A DNA stretch of 64,000 nt from Isoetes taiwanensis (Eukaryota; Streptophyta; Lycopodiopsida; Isoetales; Isoetaceae). Where the stretch lies: positions 7,412,736-7,476,735 of the forward strand of contig JAJEKV010000032.1 in the NCBI GenBank assembly GCA_021234155.1, written 5' to 3'. A model generated the notes under the pieces. That model saw only the letters and a program-made list of their open reading frames with translations, was not told the origin of the DNA and did not search any database. Positions 12,067-22,100 of the stretch are shown in pieces (position 1 is the stretch's first letter; every line of letters begins with the position of its first letter). The position numbers and the translations under genes were made by a program.

Positions 12067-13573
12067 ATAGGACAATGCCTAGTTGGAATGTGAGGGAGGT
12101 GCGGTCCTCTAGTAGTAAGAGGGCTAGAGTTTCTTTGGCACTTCGTCAGCTTCATCCTGATATTGTTTGTATTCAGGAGCATAAGTGCCACAGGGGAGAT
12201 ATGACACAATTGATGGATATGGTTGGAAGACATTTTGCATCCATTGCCTCTTCCTCGGGGCGGTCTAGTGGGGGTACTCTTATTGCTTGGAAAATGAATG
12301 TTAACGTTACGTACTCCGTATAGCAGATAAGTATGGTCGTTGGGCAATTATTAAGTGGCTTGAGGGAGGACAGGAATGGGGGATTGTGAATGTCTATGCC
12401 TCAAACCAACCATCTCAGAGAGGTGCTCTGTGGGCCACAATAAGAAACAAGATAAGGAATCTTGGTGATTTGCAAGTAGCCTGGTTGCTACTAGGAGACT
12501 TTAATATGGTAGAGCAGGCAGAGGATCACTCCGGCCCTGGTGCGCAGATTGTGCAGGGTTTTGAGAGGGACCAATGGTCTAGATTGTTGCAGGATTTGGC
12601 TATGGTAGAGGTGGAAGGAGATTTGTCTTTCACATGGTGCAATAGGCAGATCGGGGCGGGGCAGACCTATGCCAGGCATGATAGATGTTATGTCTCCCCT
12701 CGCACATTGGATGAAGTACCGTCTCTGCATAGGAGCAACATTCTTTCCACCTCCATTTCAGATCATTATCCTCAATTGTTGTGTAGCCAGAATACTTCTA
12801 CGCCCAAACCCTCCAGAACAGTGTTTCGTCTGAACACCCGCTTCTTGACAGATGAAGTCTTCTCGTCTCATTGTCGGGACTTGTGGCTCAATACCTTCTC
12901 CTCTCTGAGTGGAATGGCAGGCATGGTGGCATCATTGGCTAGGGTTAAATATTTTGCTAAGGCTTTTGGTAGGCAGTGAGTTCAGCAGGAGCGACAGGAA
13001 CTCCACTTACTCTATAGAGAGTTGGAGCAGATTCGGGCACAACCTTCTGATGGCATCCGGGAGAATGCCATACTGCAGCAGATCATATCTCTAGAGCAGG
13101 TCAAATTTAAGGAAGCTCACTGCTCAGGTGAAGTTTGGACTTACTTGGCTGAAACAAGAAGACACGAGCTCTTCAGTTTTCTTTGAGGCAGCAAGGCAGC
13201 GTCAGTATGCAGCATCCCTTACATTGTCAGATGGTCGTAAATTGGAGGATCCTGCTGATCTCCAGAGGTATGTGCACGGCCATTTTTCAATGTTCTTTGC
13301 TAAACAATCGTTTCCATACGAGAAAGAAATGCAGGATCTGGTTTTGGCAGTTGTTAAGCCATCTATCTTGCATCATCAGCGTGATAGTTTAGAACAGGAA
13401 CTCTCCAAGGAAGAGTTAGAGGGTGCATGTATGTGCATGGCTAAGGATAAGTGTCCTGGGCTGGATGGTGTGCCTGTGGAATTCTTTCAGACTTATTGGG
13501 AATGGGCTGGAGAGTCAGTGTATCATGTCTATCTTGACTTGTTGCGCTCTCATGAAATGGATAGAATTCTTAA
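12063..13573 (+). pseudogene. L1-A ORF2, endonuclease and start of reverse transcriptase
   Basis: The ATG overlaps the ORF1 stop (ATGA). The apurinic-type endonuclease is clear: PSWNVRE, DIVCIQEHK (catalytic Glu), LLGDFNMV and SISDHYPQL, with shifts near 12318 and 12977. A linker follows, then the reverse transcriptase start KDKCPGLDGVPVEFFQTYWE. The frame stops where the 4.29-kb element is inserted. The protein would nick target DNA and reverse transcribe L1 RNA in the nucleus. It is inactive because of frame breaks and the insertion. Confidence 0.85.
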
Positions 13574-13639
13574 CACTAAAGTTGTCAGGCGATGGACCAA
13601 AAATAATGCATTTGCATTGTTCACTTTAAAATTCATATA

Positions 13640-14490
13640 AAATCAATGGCTCAAAATTCAATAAAACCCTTTCTAGAATTTCATATATGGTAGTCATATT
13701 CCTTATGAAAAATATCTAAAAATCTATCTACCTCTATTATTGGAAGTTATGCTTAGGTGAATCCAAGGGGGTCATGCCAAGACTGCCTTAAATTTGCATA
13801 GGGTAAAATTGTCTTAATGAAATGATTTTTTTGATTTTTTTCAGTATTTTCTTATTTTTCTATGTGAGTTAGAGAGTACAACAGAAAAAATTGCATCTCA
13901 TTCCAAGGTATGAGAAGGAAGATAGGGTTCATCGAACATGACAGGGTCAAAACTGTTTTCTGTCTTCTGTGGACCAATAATTATCTTAACATGAAATTAG
14001 AAATCTATATTACCGAGGAAGGCTTGCATTCATAAAAAAAATATAGCTCATTATGAAAGTTGATCTACATGCACTATTATCATACTTAACCTGCAATAAT
14101 TCTGGCAGCAAACACAGTAATAAGTTTATGATAGCAAAGAAAAGTAGGTTTCTTTTGTTTTTTGCAATATATGACATCAAGAACCTCTATGCACATGTAT
14201 TATTATATATGAGGTGGAAAAGAGTGTTATCTTGATTAAATGATTCAAATTTTGACAAGTCTAAGTGTTGACCATTAATAGTCCATGGATATTTATATTT
14301 AAATCTTGCAACTACTATGTCACTTTCACATTAAATTTGAGATGTATGTTGCCAATAAAGTCTTGCATTTATAAAAAATATAGCATTTCCTAAAAAATGA
14401 ACTATATGTACAATTAGCATACTTAAACCCCAAGATCGTGTAGTAACAAACACAACCAAATGTAGAGAATGCATGATTAACTACTACATA
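13640..14490. repeat. AT-rich interior of the CACTA-ended element with a diverged direct repeat
   Basis: Segments at about 14021-14130 and 14355-14460 resemble each other (GGCTTGCATTCATAAA / GTCTTGCATTTATAAA ... CATACTTAA ... AACAAACACA), a degenerate duplication ~335 bp apart. No coding sequence. Confidence 0.6.
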
Positions 14491-14529
14491 TAGGTTGATA
14501 AAATTGATTATTGAGAATGACTGCAGTAA

Positions 14530-16344
14530 CTCAATATCTGATCACTATCCACAAGTTCTGGACACAGGTATCCTACCTCAGAATAGATCATTCAAGTTTA
14601 ATGTTAGTCTGCTGAATAACAAGACCTTTTGTGAAGACTTTGCAAGGTTTTATGGTACTCTGGAAAGAGTTAATGCTAGTGGCTCAATGAAAGAGTTCAT
14701 TAGGAAATGTAAGCAGATCAAAAACTGGATTAAGCAATGGGGTAGGGAGTGGAACAAAAAGAAGAAACAGGAAAAGATGGAAGTGTACTTGGAAATGAGG
14801 GATATCAGACAGAGACTTTTCTGGACAAAACTAATGTGTTGCTGCAGCAGAGAGAAGAACTCCTGGAAAGAAAAGTAAAGCTAATTGAAGAACATGAAGC
14901 TAAAAGCTTAGCAGTCAAGAGCAGAAGTCTGTATGTTAACCAAATGGATGACTGCAGCTCTAAATTCTTCTATAGAGCAGCCAAAAGCAGGATCATGAAC
15001 AATGGAATAGTCTCATTACATGATGAGAATCAGGGTGAACTCTCCAAACAAGAGGACATTCAGAAATTATTCTTCAATAAATACAAGGAGCTCTTTGCAG
15101 CCACCTGTACAGATAATGAAAAAATGATGGAGTTCTTCGATTACCTTGGCCCTAAGGATACACATATTGAAGATCAGCAGCTTCTAGCCACTCCAATGGA
15201 GACAGAGATTCTTGCAACTATCAGAAGTATGGCTCATGGGAAAAGCCCGGGTCCTGATGGGCTGCCACCGGAATTTTATGAACACTTCTTGAGCATTATG
15301 GATAAAGACATTACTACATTTATCCAAGGATCCTGGCAGGCAAAAAATTTACACCCAGCAATAAATGCAGGTTTAATTGCATTAGTGCCAAAAGTGGACA
15401 AGCCCACTACATTCTCAGACTGGAGGCCAATATCACTCACAAATGTGTCATACAAGATATTGGCCAAAATTTTTGCCAATAGAATCAAGAAAATCCTGCA
15501 GGAAAAAATTAATCCAGTTCAGTCAGGCTTTCTCCCAGGCAGAAGCATATTAGATAACTTCATTGGGGCTTATGAGGGTTTACACTGGAATGGGGTTACC
15601 AATCAAGGATGTGTACTGCTCAAACTAGACTTTAGGAGAGCCTATGATACCATCAATTGGAACTTTCTATAAAGAGCCATGGACCAGATAGGGTTCTCAG
15701 AGCAAGTGATTGCAAAAATTGCTGGATTCAATGCTACAGGGTGCTCTGCAGTCATGGTTAATGGTTCCCCATCTTCCTTCTTTGAATGCAAAAGAGGGGT
15801 CAGACAGGGGTGTCCTCTGGCTCCTTACCTGTTCCTTATTGTGGCTGAAATGGTAACAAGGATCATCATGAAGCTGCAACAAACAGACAAAATTTGTTGT
15901 CTCAAGCTTCCTAGTTCAACTGACACCTTGTCAGTTATGCAATATGCTGATGACACGTTTGTGTTCTTGAGAAAGCAGGGAGACAGTATCAAGAACTTTC
16001 TGGAGGCAATGGATCTCTTTGGGAAGGCATCTGGGGTGGTTTTGAACAAAGATAAGTGTGCAATCATTCTGGACAGCTCAAATGACAGTGTTCATGGAAT
16101 CAAAGTATGTGGCCTCCATACTGCTACAAAATTATTGGGCCTGCCTCTTGCTTTTAACATGAGTATGCATGGCTTATGGGAACCAATTGTCATCAAAATT
16201 AAAAAGAAACTCCAAATGTACCCCAAGTCTCTATCTTTGGCTAGAAGAGTGCAAATAATTAATGGAGTTATAGCCAGCTCTCATGTTTATTTTTCTTCAG
16301 CTATAATTGCAGACAAGAAAACATACCAGGAGTTCTCCCTTTAG
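14530..16344 (+). pseudogene. L1-B reverse transcriptase
   Basis: After a shift near 14830 the frame is nearly continuous to 16344, with one in-frame TAA at 15670-15672. Reverse transcriptase blocks appear in order: HGKSPGPDGLPPEFYEHF, SDWRPISLTN, SGFLPGRSILDNF, LKLDFRRAYDTINWNFL, KRGVRQGCPLAPYLFL, the catalytic MQYADDTFVFL (YADD at 15943-15954) and KLLGLPLAFNMS (thumb). This is the best preserved RT in the window. It is disabled by the stop and by truncation of the endonuclease. Confidence 0.9.
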
Positions 16345-17190
16345 CAAACAGTTCTCCCTTTATGGACACCATTAGAACTCTTGTTCTATAGACAATCTGG
16401 AAGCATAGAAATGGTGTTGCTATAAATCAGAATAACCCGGATCTGAATTTCCTTAAGACAACAATTCAATTGGAGCTGGCAGATGCAGCCATGGCTCATA
16501 GATTGAACAGGGGATCAAACTATGACAAAAATTGGGATGGTTTGGGATCCTTTCAAGGGTTCTATGCATTTTTCTCTTCTTATTTTAATAATCTTTGTGC
16601 TGATGATGGCAGAGTACCTGGTCAACAAACATCGTGAAGGAGGTCACATGAGGGAGGTACCAGAGGACACACGGCCAATGACTCATCAAGAGGTTCTGGA
16701 AGCCTTGCTCTGGGTAAAGACTGAAACCATCATGGTCAAAACACTGGAGCGGATCCTGAGAGATGAGGATATCTGGCAATTTAAGCAGGACCTCAGACCA
16801 TACTTTGAGGACAAGCTCAAAATCTGTGTTGGTGCGAGAGAATCCTGGATACTCTATATTTTGGACTCGGCTGCGCTTGGGGCTGTTGAACTTGACACTC
16901 TGCTCTTCGAGAATACAACCCATGCCTTTGCAGTAATAACTCTTGATGGAGTTCGAGATGATTAAGGCCTCACCAATACTTGACTGTTTTATATTTCCAG
17001 TATTATGCAGCAAACTTAAACTTTAAATTATGGTTATTCTGGATCTAATCCTTAAAACAGTGTTTTAATCTATCTGAATTTTCCTCGTTTTGGAGAGACA
17101 GGCCTAGTTAAGGCCTTATAATAGAGTTCTACTCTGTGCATTTTGTATTACTATGTATTACATGTAATATAACTCCTCTGTCGTTTCTAC
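16345..17190 (+). pseudogene. L1-B C-terminal remnant and 3' UTR
   Basis: After 16344 most of the usual C-terminus is deleted. A short piece reading TIWKHRNGVAIN and SNYDKNWDGLGSFQGFYAFF survives to ~16630. Downstream, the frame at 16522-16965 (TRPMTHQEVLEALLWVKTET) has no recognised domain and sits where a 3' UTR is expected, so I treat it as untranslated. Confidence 0.5.
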
Positions 17191-17574
17191 AAAAAAAAAT
17201 AAAAAAAAAAAAAATATAATCTACGTAGATATAAGTGTAGTGCATAGCGGCATCTTTTATTACCCTTTTAAAGATGATATATGAGTTTTATTAAATCATT
17301 TTAGATTTATTTTTGTCCTGAATTCTATATAAGAGATTCTTTAGTCAACATTGAAATCATTATAACTTATGAATGCCTCAAAAAAACATTGAACTATAGC
17401 TCTTAGAGTCAACAACTTATGACCACAAGAATTAGGCCAAGACTTATAATCATAAACAGCTCTTTTGAGCAAAATTGGATATGACGACTTCATCTAATAT
17501 CATATAATAGTGAAAAACCTTGGAAACATACAAATCAATATGTTTTATCATAAAAAATCATTTGCTTTTAATTT

Positions 17575-17780
17575 TAGCAAGGTTTGGACCCCTTTGTGCT
17601 AGCAAATATGAAGAATGTAGTTCTAGACTAGTACGAAAACTGCTAAATTGTATGAGGTTTGGACAATTACCACAAGATATGGGTGAATCCATTGGTCATG
17701 AAATTCTTCTAGATCATAAAGAATCAAGTGAAGATTCAAAAGGTAGTGATAGATTGCAAAATGGAGAAGTTCCTCTCTAG
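17575..17780 (+). pseudogene. Exon-like segment inside the CACTA-ended element
   Basis: A pyrimidine-rich acceptor (TTTGCTTTTAATTTTAG) precedes an open frame reading ARFGPLCASKYEECSSRLVR and then LLNCMRFGQLPQDMGESIG, ending at a TAG near 17780. Protein-like composition after a splice site suggests a captured host exon, which CACTA elements often carry. I cannot identify the donor gene. It may also be a relic of the transposon's own gene. Confidence 0.35.
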
Positions 17781-17861
17781 ATATATGGGTTTAAGTGGCA
17801 GAGGTACGATGGACCAATTCTGGTCCATGGACCACAGATGGTCCAGTGGACAACTCTAGTG

Positions 17862-20292
17862 TTAACATCGCCTGCATTTCCCTGATCCCTAAGGTCAAAC
17901 AGTCATCCACGATCAATGATTGGAGGCCTATTTCTTTGCTCTCCTCTGTGTATAAGATTATTGCAAAAGCTTTGGCAGAAAAGCTTAAACTAATTCTAGC
18001 ATCCTCTATTAACAAGGTTCAGTTCGAGTTCATTCCAGAAAGAAACATCTTAACTAACGTTTCTGCAGCTTATGAGGGCTTGTAAGGTCAGGGAGTTGTT
18101 TATCATAAGCTCAATTTTGCGAAGGCATATGACAGTGTGCGCTGGGAGTTTTTGTCTAGTGTGCTTTCGGCTTTGGGTTGTGGTCCACGTTTTACAGAAA
18201 CAGTTATGAAGCTTCACACGTCAGCACGAGCTACAGTTGTGTGCCAGGGGAGCCCTCCCCGTTCTTTTCGATGGGAAGAGAAGTTCGTCAGGGCTGCCCT
18301 CTGGCCCCATTTTTGTTTACCATAGTGGCAGAGGATTGTCACAATTGCTCTTGACTGCAGTAGATGAGGGAGTGGTAGATGGTCTTCGGATGTAGAACGG
18401 CAGTCAGCAAGTTTATAATCAGTTTGCAGATGACACTTTCCTCTTTGTGGCAACAGAAGAAAGCAATTTGCGTAATGTTAAGGGTTTGCTGGATACATTT
18501 TCCTTGGCTTCTGGTTGTCTTCTTAATTGGGGAAAGTGTTCGGCTTTGTGGACTTTGGAGACGCCGCCTCCACCTTGTTTGTTTCTCTTCCCTTAGAAGG
18601 TACTCCCAGTGAATGCATGTACCGGACTTCTGGGCATTCCTTTTGGGGGTGATATCTCTATGGGCGGTGTCTGGCATGAGATTTTGCAGGGACTACAGAA
18701 GCACCTGAATTGGTGGAAGGGTAGTAAGTTGTCGATGGCAAGCAGGATTACTGTAGCTAAGTCAGTGCTTTATAGCACCCACGCATACACAGCGTCTGTT
18801 ATGTTAGCTCCAGAATGTAAGGTTCAGGAATTGGATAGAATTGTCCGAAACTTTGTTTGGGGAGGGGCTGCAGAAGGAGCAGTGGTTAAAGTAGCCTGGT
18901 GGAAGTGCCTCCGCCCTCGAGAGGATGGGGGTTTGGCAATCCTAGATTTGGCTTTGCATTTTAAGGTGATAGTTTCCAAGTTTGTTTGGAGTATTCTCCA
19001 GGAAGAGGTGTTCTCTCCAGGTGCAGCATTGCTTTTACAGTCCCTCGAGAATTGTGTGGCCTTTCACAAGCCATCTGTCCCTGTGAAGTTGCCTTGAGCC
19101 TTGCTTTACGGTTTGAGGTCGTTCCCACACGCGTCACCTTTTCTCAAGGGTGTACTGCGGGCCTGGGAGCATGTGCGAGTGCTTTTCCCAGTACACCCTT
19201 TTCTCAAGGGTGTACTGCGAGCCTGGTAGACTGTGCATCAGTATTTCATCACACTTCTCCTTTTCTGTGGGTTCCTCTGCCTCCGATATACTTGCCTTTG
19301 GCTGCCAGCTTGCACGCTCGGACGCAGGCCTGTTGGACTCGGGCTGCAGTCTCCACCTTAGAGGATTGGTATTGGCATGGCCAACTGGCTCCTTGGGAGT
19401 TTTTTCAGGCCCGCTTTTGGCCTAAGAGCAGTGATCGAGCTATCTGGCAGCAAGTTGCCTCATGTATTCCACCGCATATTCCTGTTCTCCTCTAGGGAAG
19501 GGTGGTCTTTCAGATTTGGAAGGTTCATTTAGGGGTCGATGAGTCATGTTTTGTTCGTTCTTGTTACCGGACGTTGGTTATTCATGATACTTTACCTCCT
19601 TCTGACAAGTGGGCACTGAAGCTTCAGGGTTCCTGTTGGCGCTCCGTCTGGACATGGACTTAGAACTCTCTCCCCCCACCAAAGGTTAGGGTTCTTTTGT
19701 GGCAAGTGGTGCACCGCTGCATTAGGGTAAATGTTCTTGTGCATAGATTTAAGCCAGCTGTGAGTTTTCTTTGCCCTTGCTGTGGCTCTCATCGAGAGTC
19801 CATTGAACATTGTCTAGTCTTGTGCCCACATGTGCAAGCTGCATTGGATTGGGTCAGAGCATTATTCCGGATCAGGATGTGTAGCCAGAAGGTACTTCTT
19901 CATGTGTTTCATGGTCCTCTCTTAAGAAGCAGGCTTTCCATTTGTATAAGGCATGGTTGGTTTGGTTGATTTGGGGATGGCGTCGTTTATGGATTTTTCA
20001 AGGGATTCAGCAACCTGCAGCCTCTCTAGTTCCACGACTCAGACATAAGCTATTCCAGAGTTTTCTTGTGTTTACTGGCCTAGAGGAGACAAAGTTTTGC
20101 ATCTGGCGAGATATTTTGCACATTGTAAATGCGAATGGGGAGTTTGTACAGTGATTACTAGAGGTGATTGGAAGTTTACGCACTAGTTTTTTAGTATGGA
20201 GTGCTGACGTGTCTTTGTCCCTTCGGGGCATTCTTTTTCCTCACTACTCGTCTTGTATCATTGCCATTCTTTTAACATAAGTGTCTCAGTTC
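17862..20292 (+). pseudogene. L1-A ORF2, second half (RT palm to zf-RVT)
   Basis: Picks up exactly where the first half breaks off: IACISLIPKVKQSSTINDW, RPISLLSSVYKIIA, LNFAKAYDSVRWEFL, a shifted RQGCPLAPFLF block near 18290, the catalytic FADDTFLF (18423 onward), then LLGIPFGGDISMGG, NFVWGGAAEGAVVKVAWWK and a zf-RVT-like end, FLCPCCGSHRESIEHCLVLC (~19770-19830). At least five frameshifts or stops. Domain order and length are normal for a plant L1. Confidence 0.85.
19130..19226. repeat. 60-bp local duplication in L1-A
   Basis: TTTTCTCAAGGGTGTACTGC followed by G(G/A)GCCTGG appears at ~19138 and again ~60 bp later; the second copy forms a hairpin (GTACACCC...GGGTGTAC). A local duplication in the decaying ORF2. 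Confidence 0.8.
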
Positions 20293-20305
20293 AAAAAAAA
20301 AAAAA

Positions 20306-22100
20306 CACCTTTGCCTTTTTGGCTTGGGTCTTGAAGAGATACAATAAGATAAGTTTTTGGCCAATAGCAATTCTCAGAAATCTTGGCAATAACAGGAGGC
20401 GTTGTGGACCGTACAGTAGAAAAGGATATATCGGCCCTAAAAGAGTCATGTAAGAGAAGCATAAAGGCAAAAATAGAGCTATACAAACAAGGAATAACTA
20501 CGACGACATCCATTAGAATGCCGAACTACCTTGGATCAACAGCAATACAAAGCACTAATCTATACAGAGCACTAATCTGGATGAGGTCATTATAGAGCCA
20601 TGGAAAGGTCTAGTCTTTTTTGCAAAGAAGTGGAACTGGATTCTTGCCAGTAGTTTGTTGTGTTGGAAATAAAAATTGAAATCTTCTGTTTTAGTATGTT
20701 ATGGGATTTGTGCTATATTTAATGTTTTCAATGGTTTATATATTATCCATGAACTTGCCAATGTTTCCTGAATTTTTATTCTTATTTCAAGCCAGAAAAA
20801 CAACATCTCCCATAACACACCAAAAAAAAATTTCAATTTGCAAGACAATATTAGCTTTGGATACTATACATTATACATACAAGAAATTTATCGCGGCGGC
20901 CTTGCTATACATTATACATACAAGAAATTTATCGCGGCGGCCAAGGCCGCCGCGTTAAATTCTCTTCCCCAACTTATTTCTAGAAAGGCGGATTTGTATA
21001 TCTTTGGAATGGTATAGAAGATGTTCTTGAAATCCAGGACTTAATAGTGAAGAATTTGTGTGAGAACATTCCTATGTATTGACTTATATATGTCGAATTT
21101 GTGTGCATATGAATTTGAGTCAGGAACTTCAACTAGTGTTGTTGCCTCATGATTCATGCCCATAGGATAGTCGAGGGTTGCAGACATGGATTTTGTTCGA
21201 GCATGGTCTCTCAAACCATTGTAATTGATGGGGATGTAGTCACATATTTGAAAGTAGACCAATCGTATACAAAGGAATATTTGTGGGTATATCCATGTGG
21301 TTGGTCACTATCCAAATTTAATCTATCATTTTTAGCCCCCTCAAATTTTGTCCTAAAATAACGTTTCAATAATCAACAGAACCATAGACCAATTGAATAT
21401 ATGGATAGCAAGAAAAATGCGACTTTGATGAATGGCACTAAAAAAATGCAAACTTTGCCACACCAAATTGCCAAAATAATTTAGTCATTCAAATTTGATA
21501 CACCTTTTCCAATGGCATGGCAGAGTACGTACCTAATTGCCGAAACAATTTACTCCTTTATAAAGATCTTTTTGGGCTAAGTAAGCAATGGTGTGAAAAA
21601 CATATATGAAGAATGAATTTACAAAAACCCTAATAGACAGAATGCTTAGAGCATTGGCCTGAGATACAAAACGAGTATAGTTAGAACGTCTAGGAGTGAT
21701 CTAAGGCATAAAAAAAAAGTTGTCATATGCTATACCCACTTGGCAGAAAAGCTTCCTTGACCATTAAAACGTGAGCAGGTCTTGAGGTATTTTCTTCTGG
21801 ATTTTTGCCAATATGCAGGGGCTGCAATCATGGCTGAATGAGAAGAGAAATTTACAGTTGAAGTAGTTCCCTAAGCTTAAATTATGTGACAAAGTTTGTA
21901 TCAAAAAAAGGGAAAAGCCTAGTCAGGGAGGCGCACGACAGAAGACGGCTTTGAATCTGATCCAAGACTAGATAATAGAAGTTTGAATCAGAGTTAGTCA
22001 ACTCGAACTTAAAGGTTATGGAAATGGTTGATGAAAAACCATTGAAAGACAAAAATTTTTTAACACAACGAAATTGTTAGATAACCTCAAATCGTTGAAT
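20306..22100. other. Gene-free stretch with a duplicated GC-rich palindrome
   Basis: No supportable gene. Frames at 20286-20595 are short and unrecognised. At ~20862-20955 a 37-bp unit (CATTATACATACAAGAAATT then TATCGCGGCGGCC) is tandemly duplicated, and the second copy closes into the perfect stem CGCGGCGGCC-AA-GGCCGCCGCG. Confidence 0.5.
20862..20961. repeat. Tandem 37-bp unit ending in a GC palindrome
   Basis: Two direct copies of TATACATTATACATACAAGA through GCGGCGGCC. The second is followed by AAGGCCGCCGCGTTAAATT, making an inverted repeat with AATTTA(T)CGCGGCGGCC. It looks like the end of a small inverted-repeat transposon or its footprint. Confidence 0.8.

Larger units (their letters stand above)
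14510..17215 (+). mobile_element. 5'-truncated L1 retrotransposon (L1-B) nested in the CACTA-ended element
   Basis: It starts abruptly inside the endonuclease (SISDHYPQVLDTG at ~14530) and ends with a 3' UTR and A-rich tail at 17191-17215, the usual outcome of target-primed reverse transcription. Sequence differs clearly from L1-A, so it is a separate subfamily. It lies wholly between the CACTA-type termini and so inserted after that element, or was carried in with it. I could not find a convincing target duplication. Confidence 0.85.
13574..17861. mobile_element. 4.29-kb DNA transposon with CACTA termini and TTAA flanks
   Basis: The left end is CACTAAAGTTGTC (13574-13586) and the right end GACAACTCTAGTG (17849-17861), 12 of 13 complementary. 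Both sides are flanked by TTAA (13570-13573 and 17862-17865). Removing the element plus one TTAA restores the host L1 reading frame, RILN-IACISLIPK, so the borders are well supported. Subterminal GGACCA/TGGTCC motifs lie at both ends (13593; several at 17808-17848), as in CACTA elements. No transposase was found. The interior is AT-rich and holds a nested L1 and an exon-like piece. Non-autonomous. TTAA is atypical for CACTA elements, which usually duplicate 3 bp. Confidence 0.8.
10600..20305 (+). mobile_element. L1-type non-LTR retrotransposon (L1-A), interrupted
   Basis: A near full-length plant L1: ORF1 with a DUF4283-like domain (10754-12066), ORF2 endonuclease (12063-12976), reverse transcriptase split at codons reading RILN|IACISLIPK by a 4.29-kb insertion (13574-17861), then RT palm, thumb and a zf-RVT C-terminus, ending in an A run at 20293-20305. 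Without the insertion it is about 5.4 kb, normal for plant L1. Several frameshifts and stops make it inactive. The 5' boundary is uncertain and no target duplication was identified. Confidence 0.85.

Noticed and set aside
16585-17013. 142-codon minus frame overlapping the L1-B 3' region
   Set aside because: Shadow of the plus-strand L1 3' end; no domain and wrong strand for the element.
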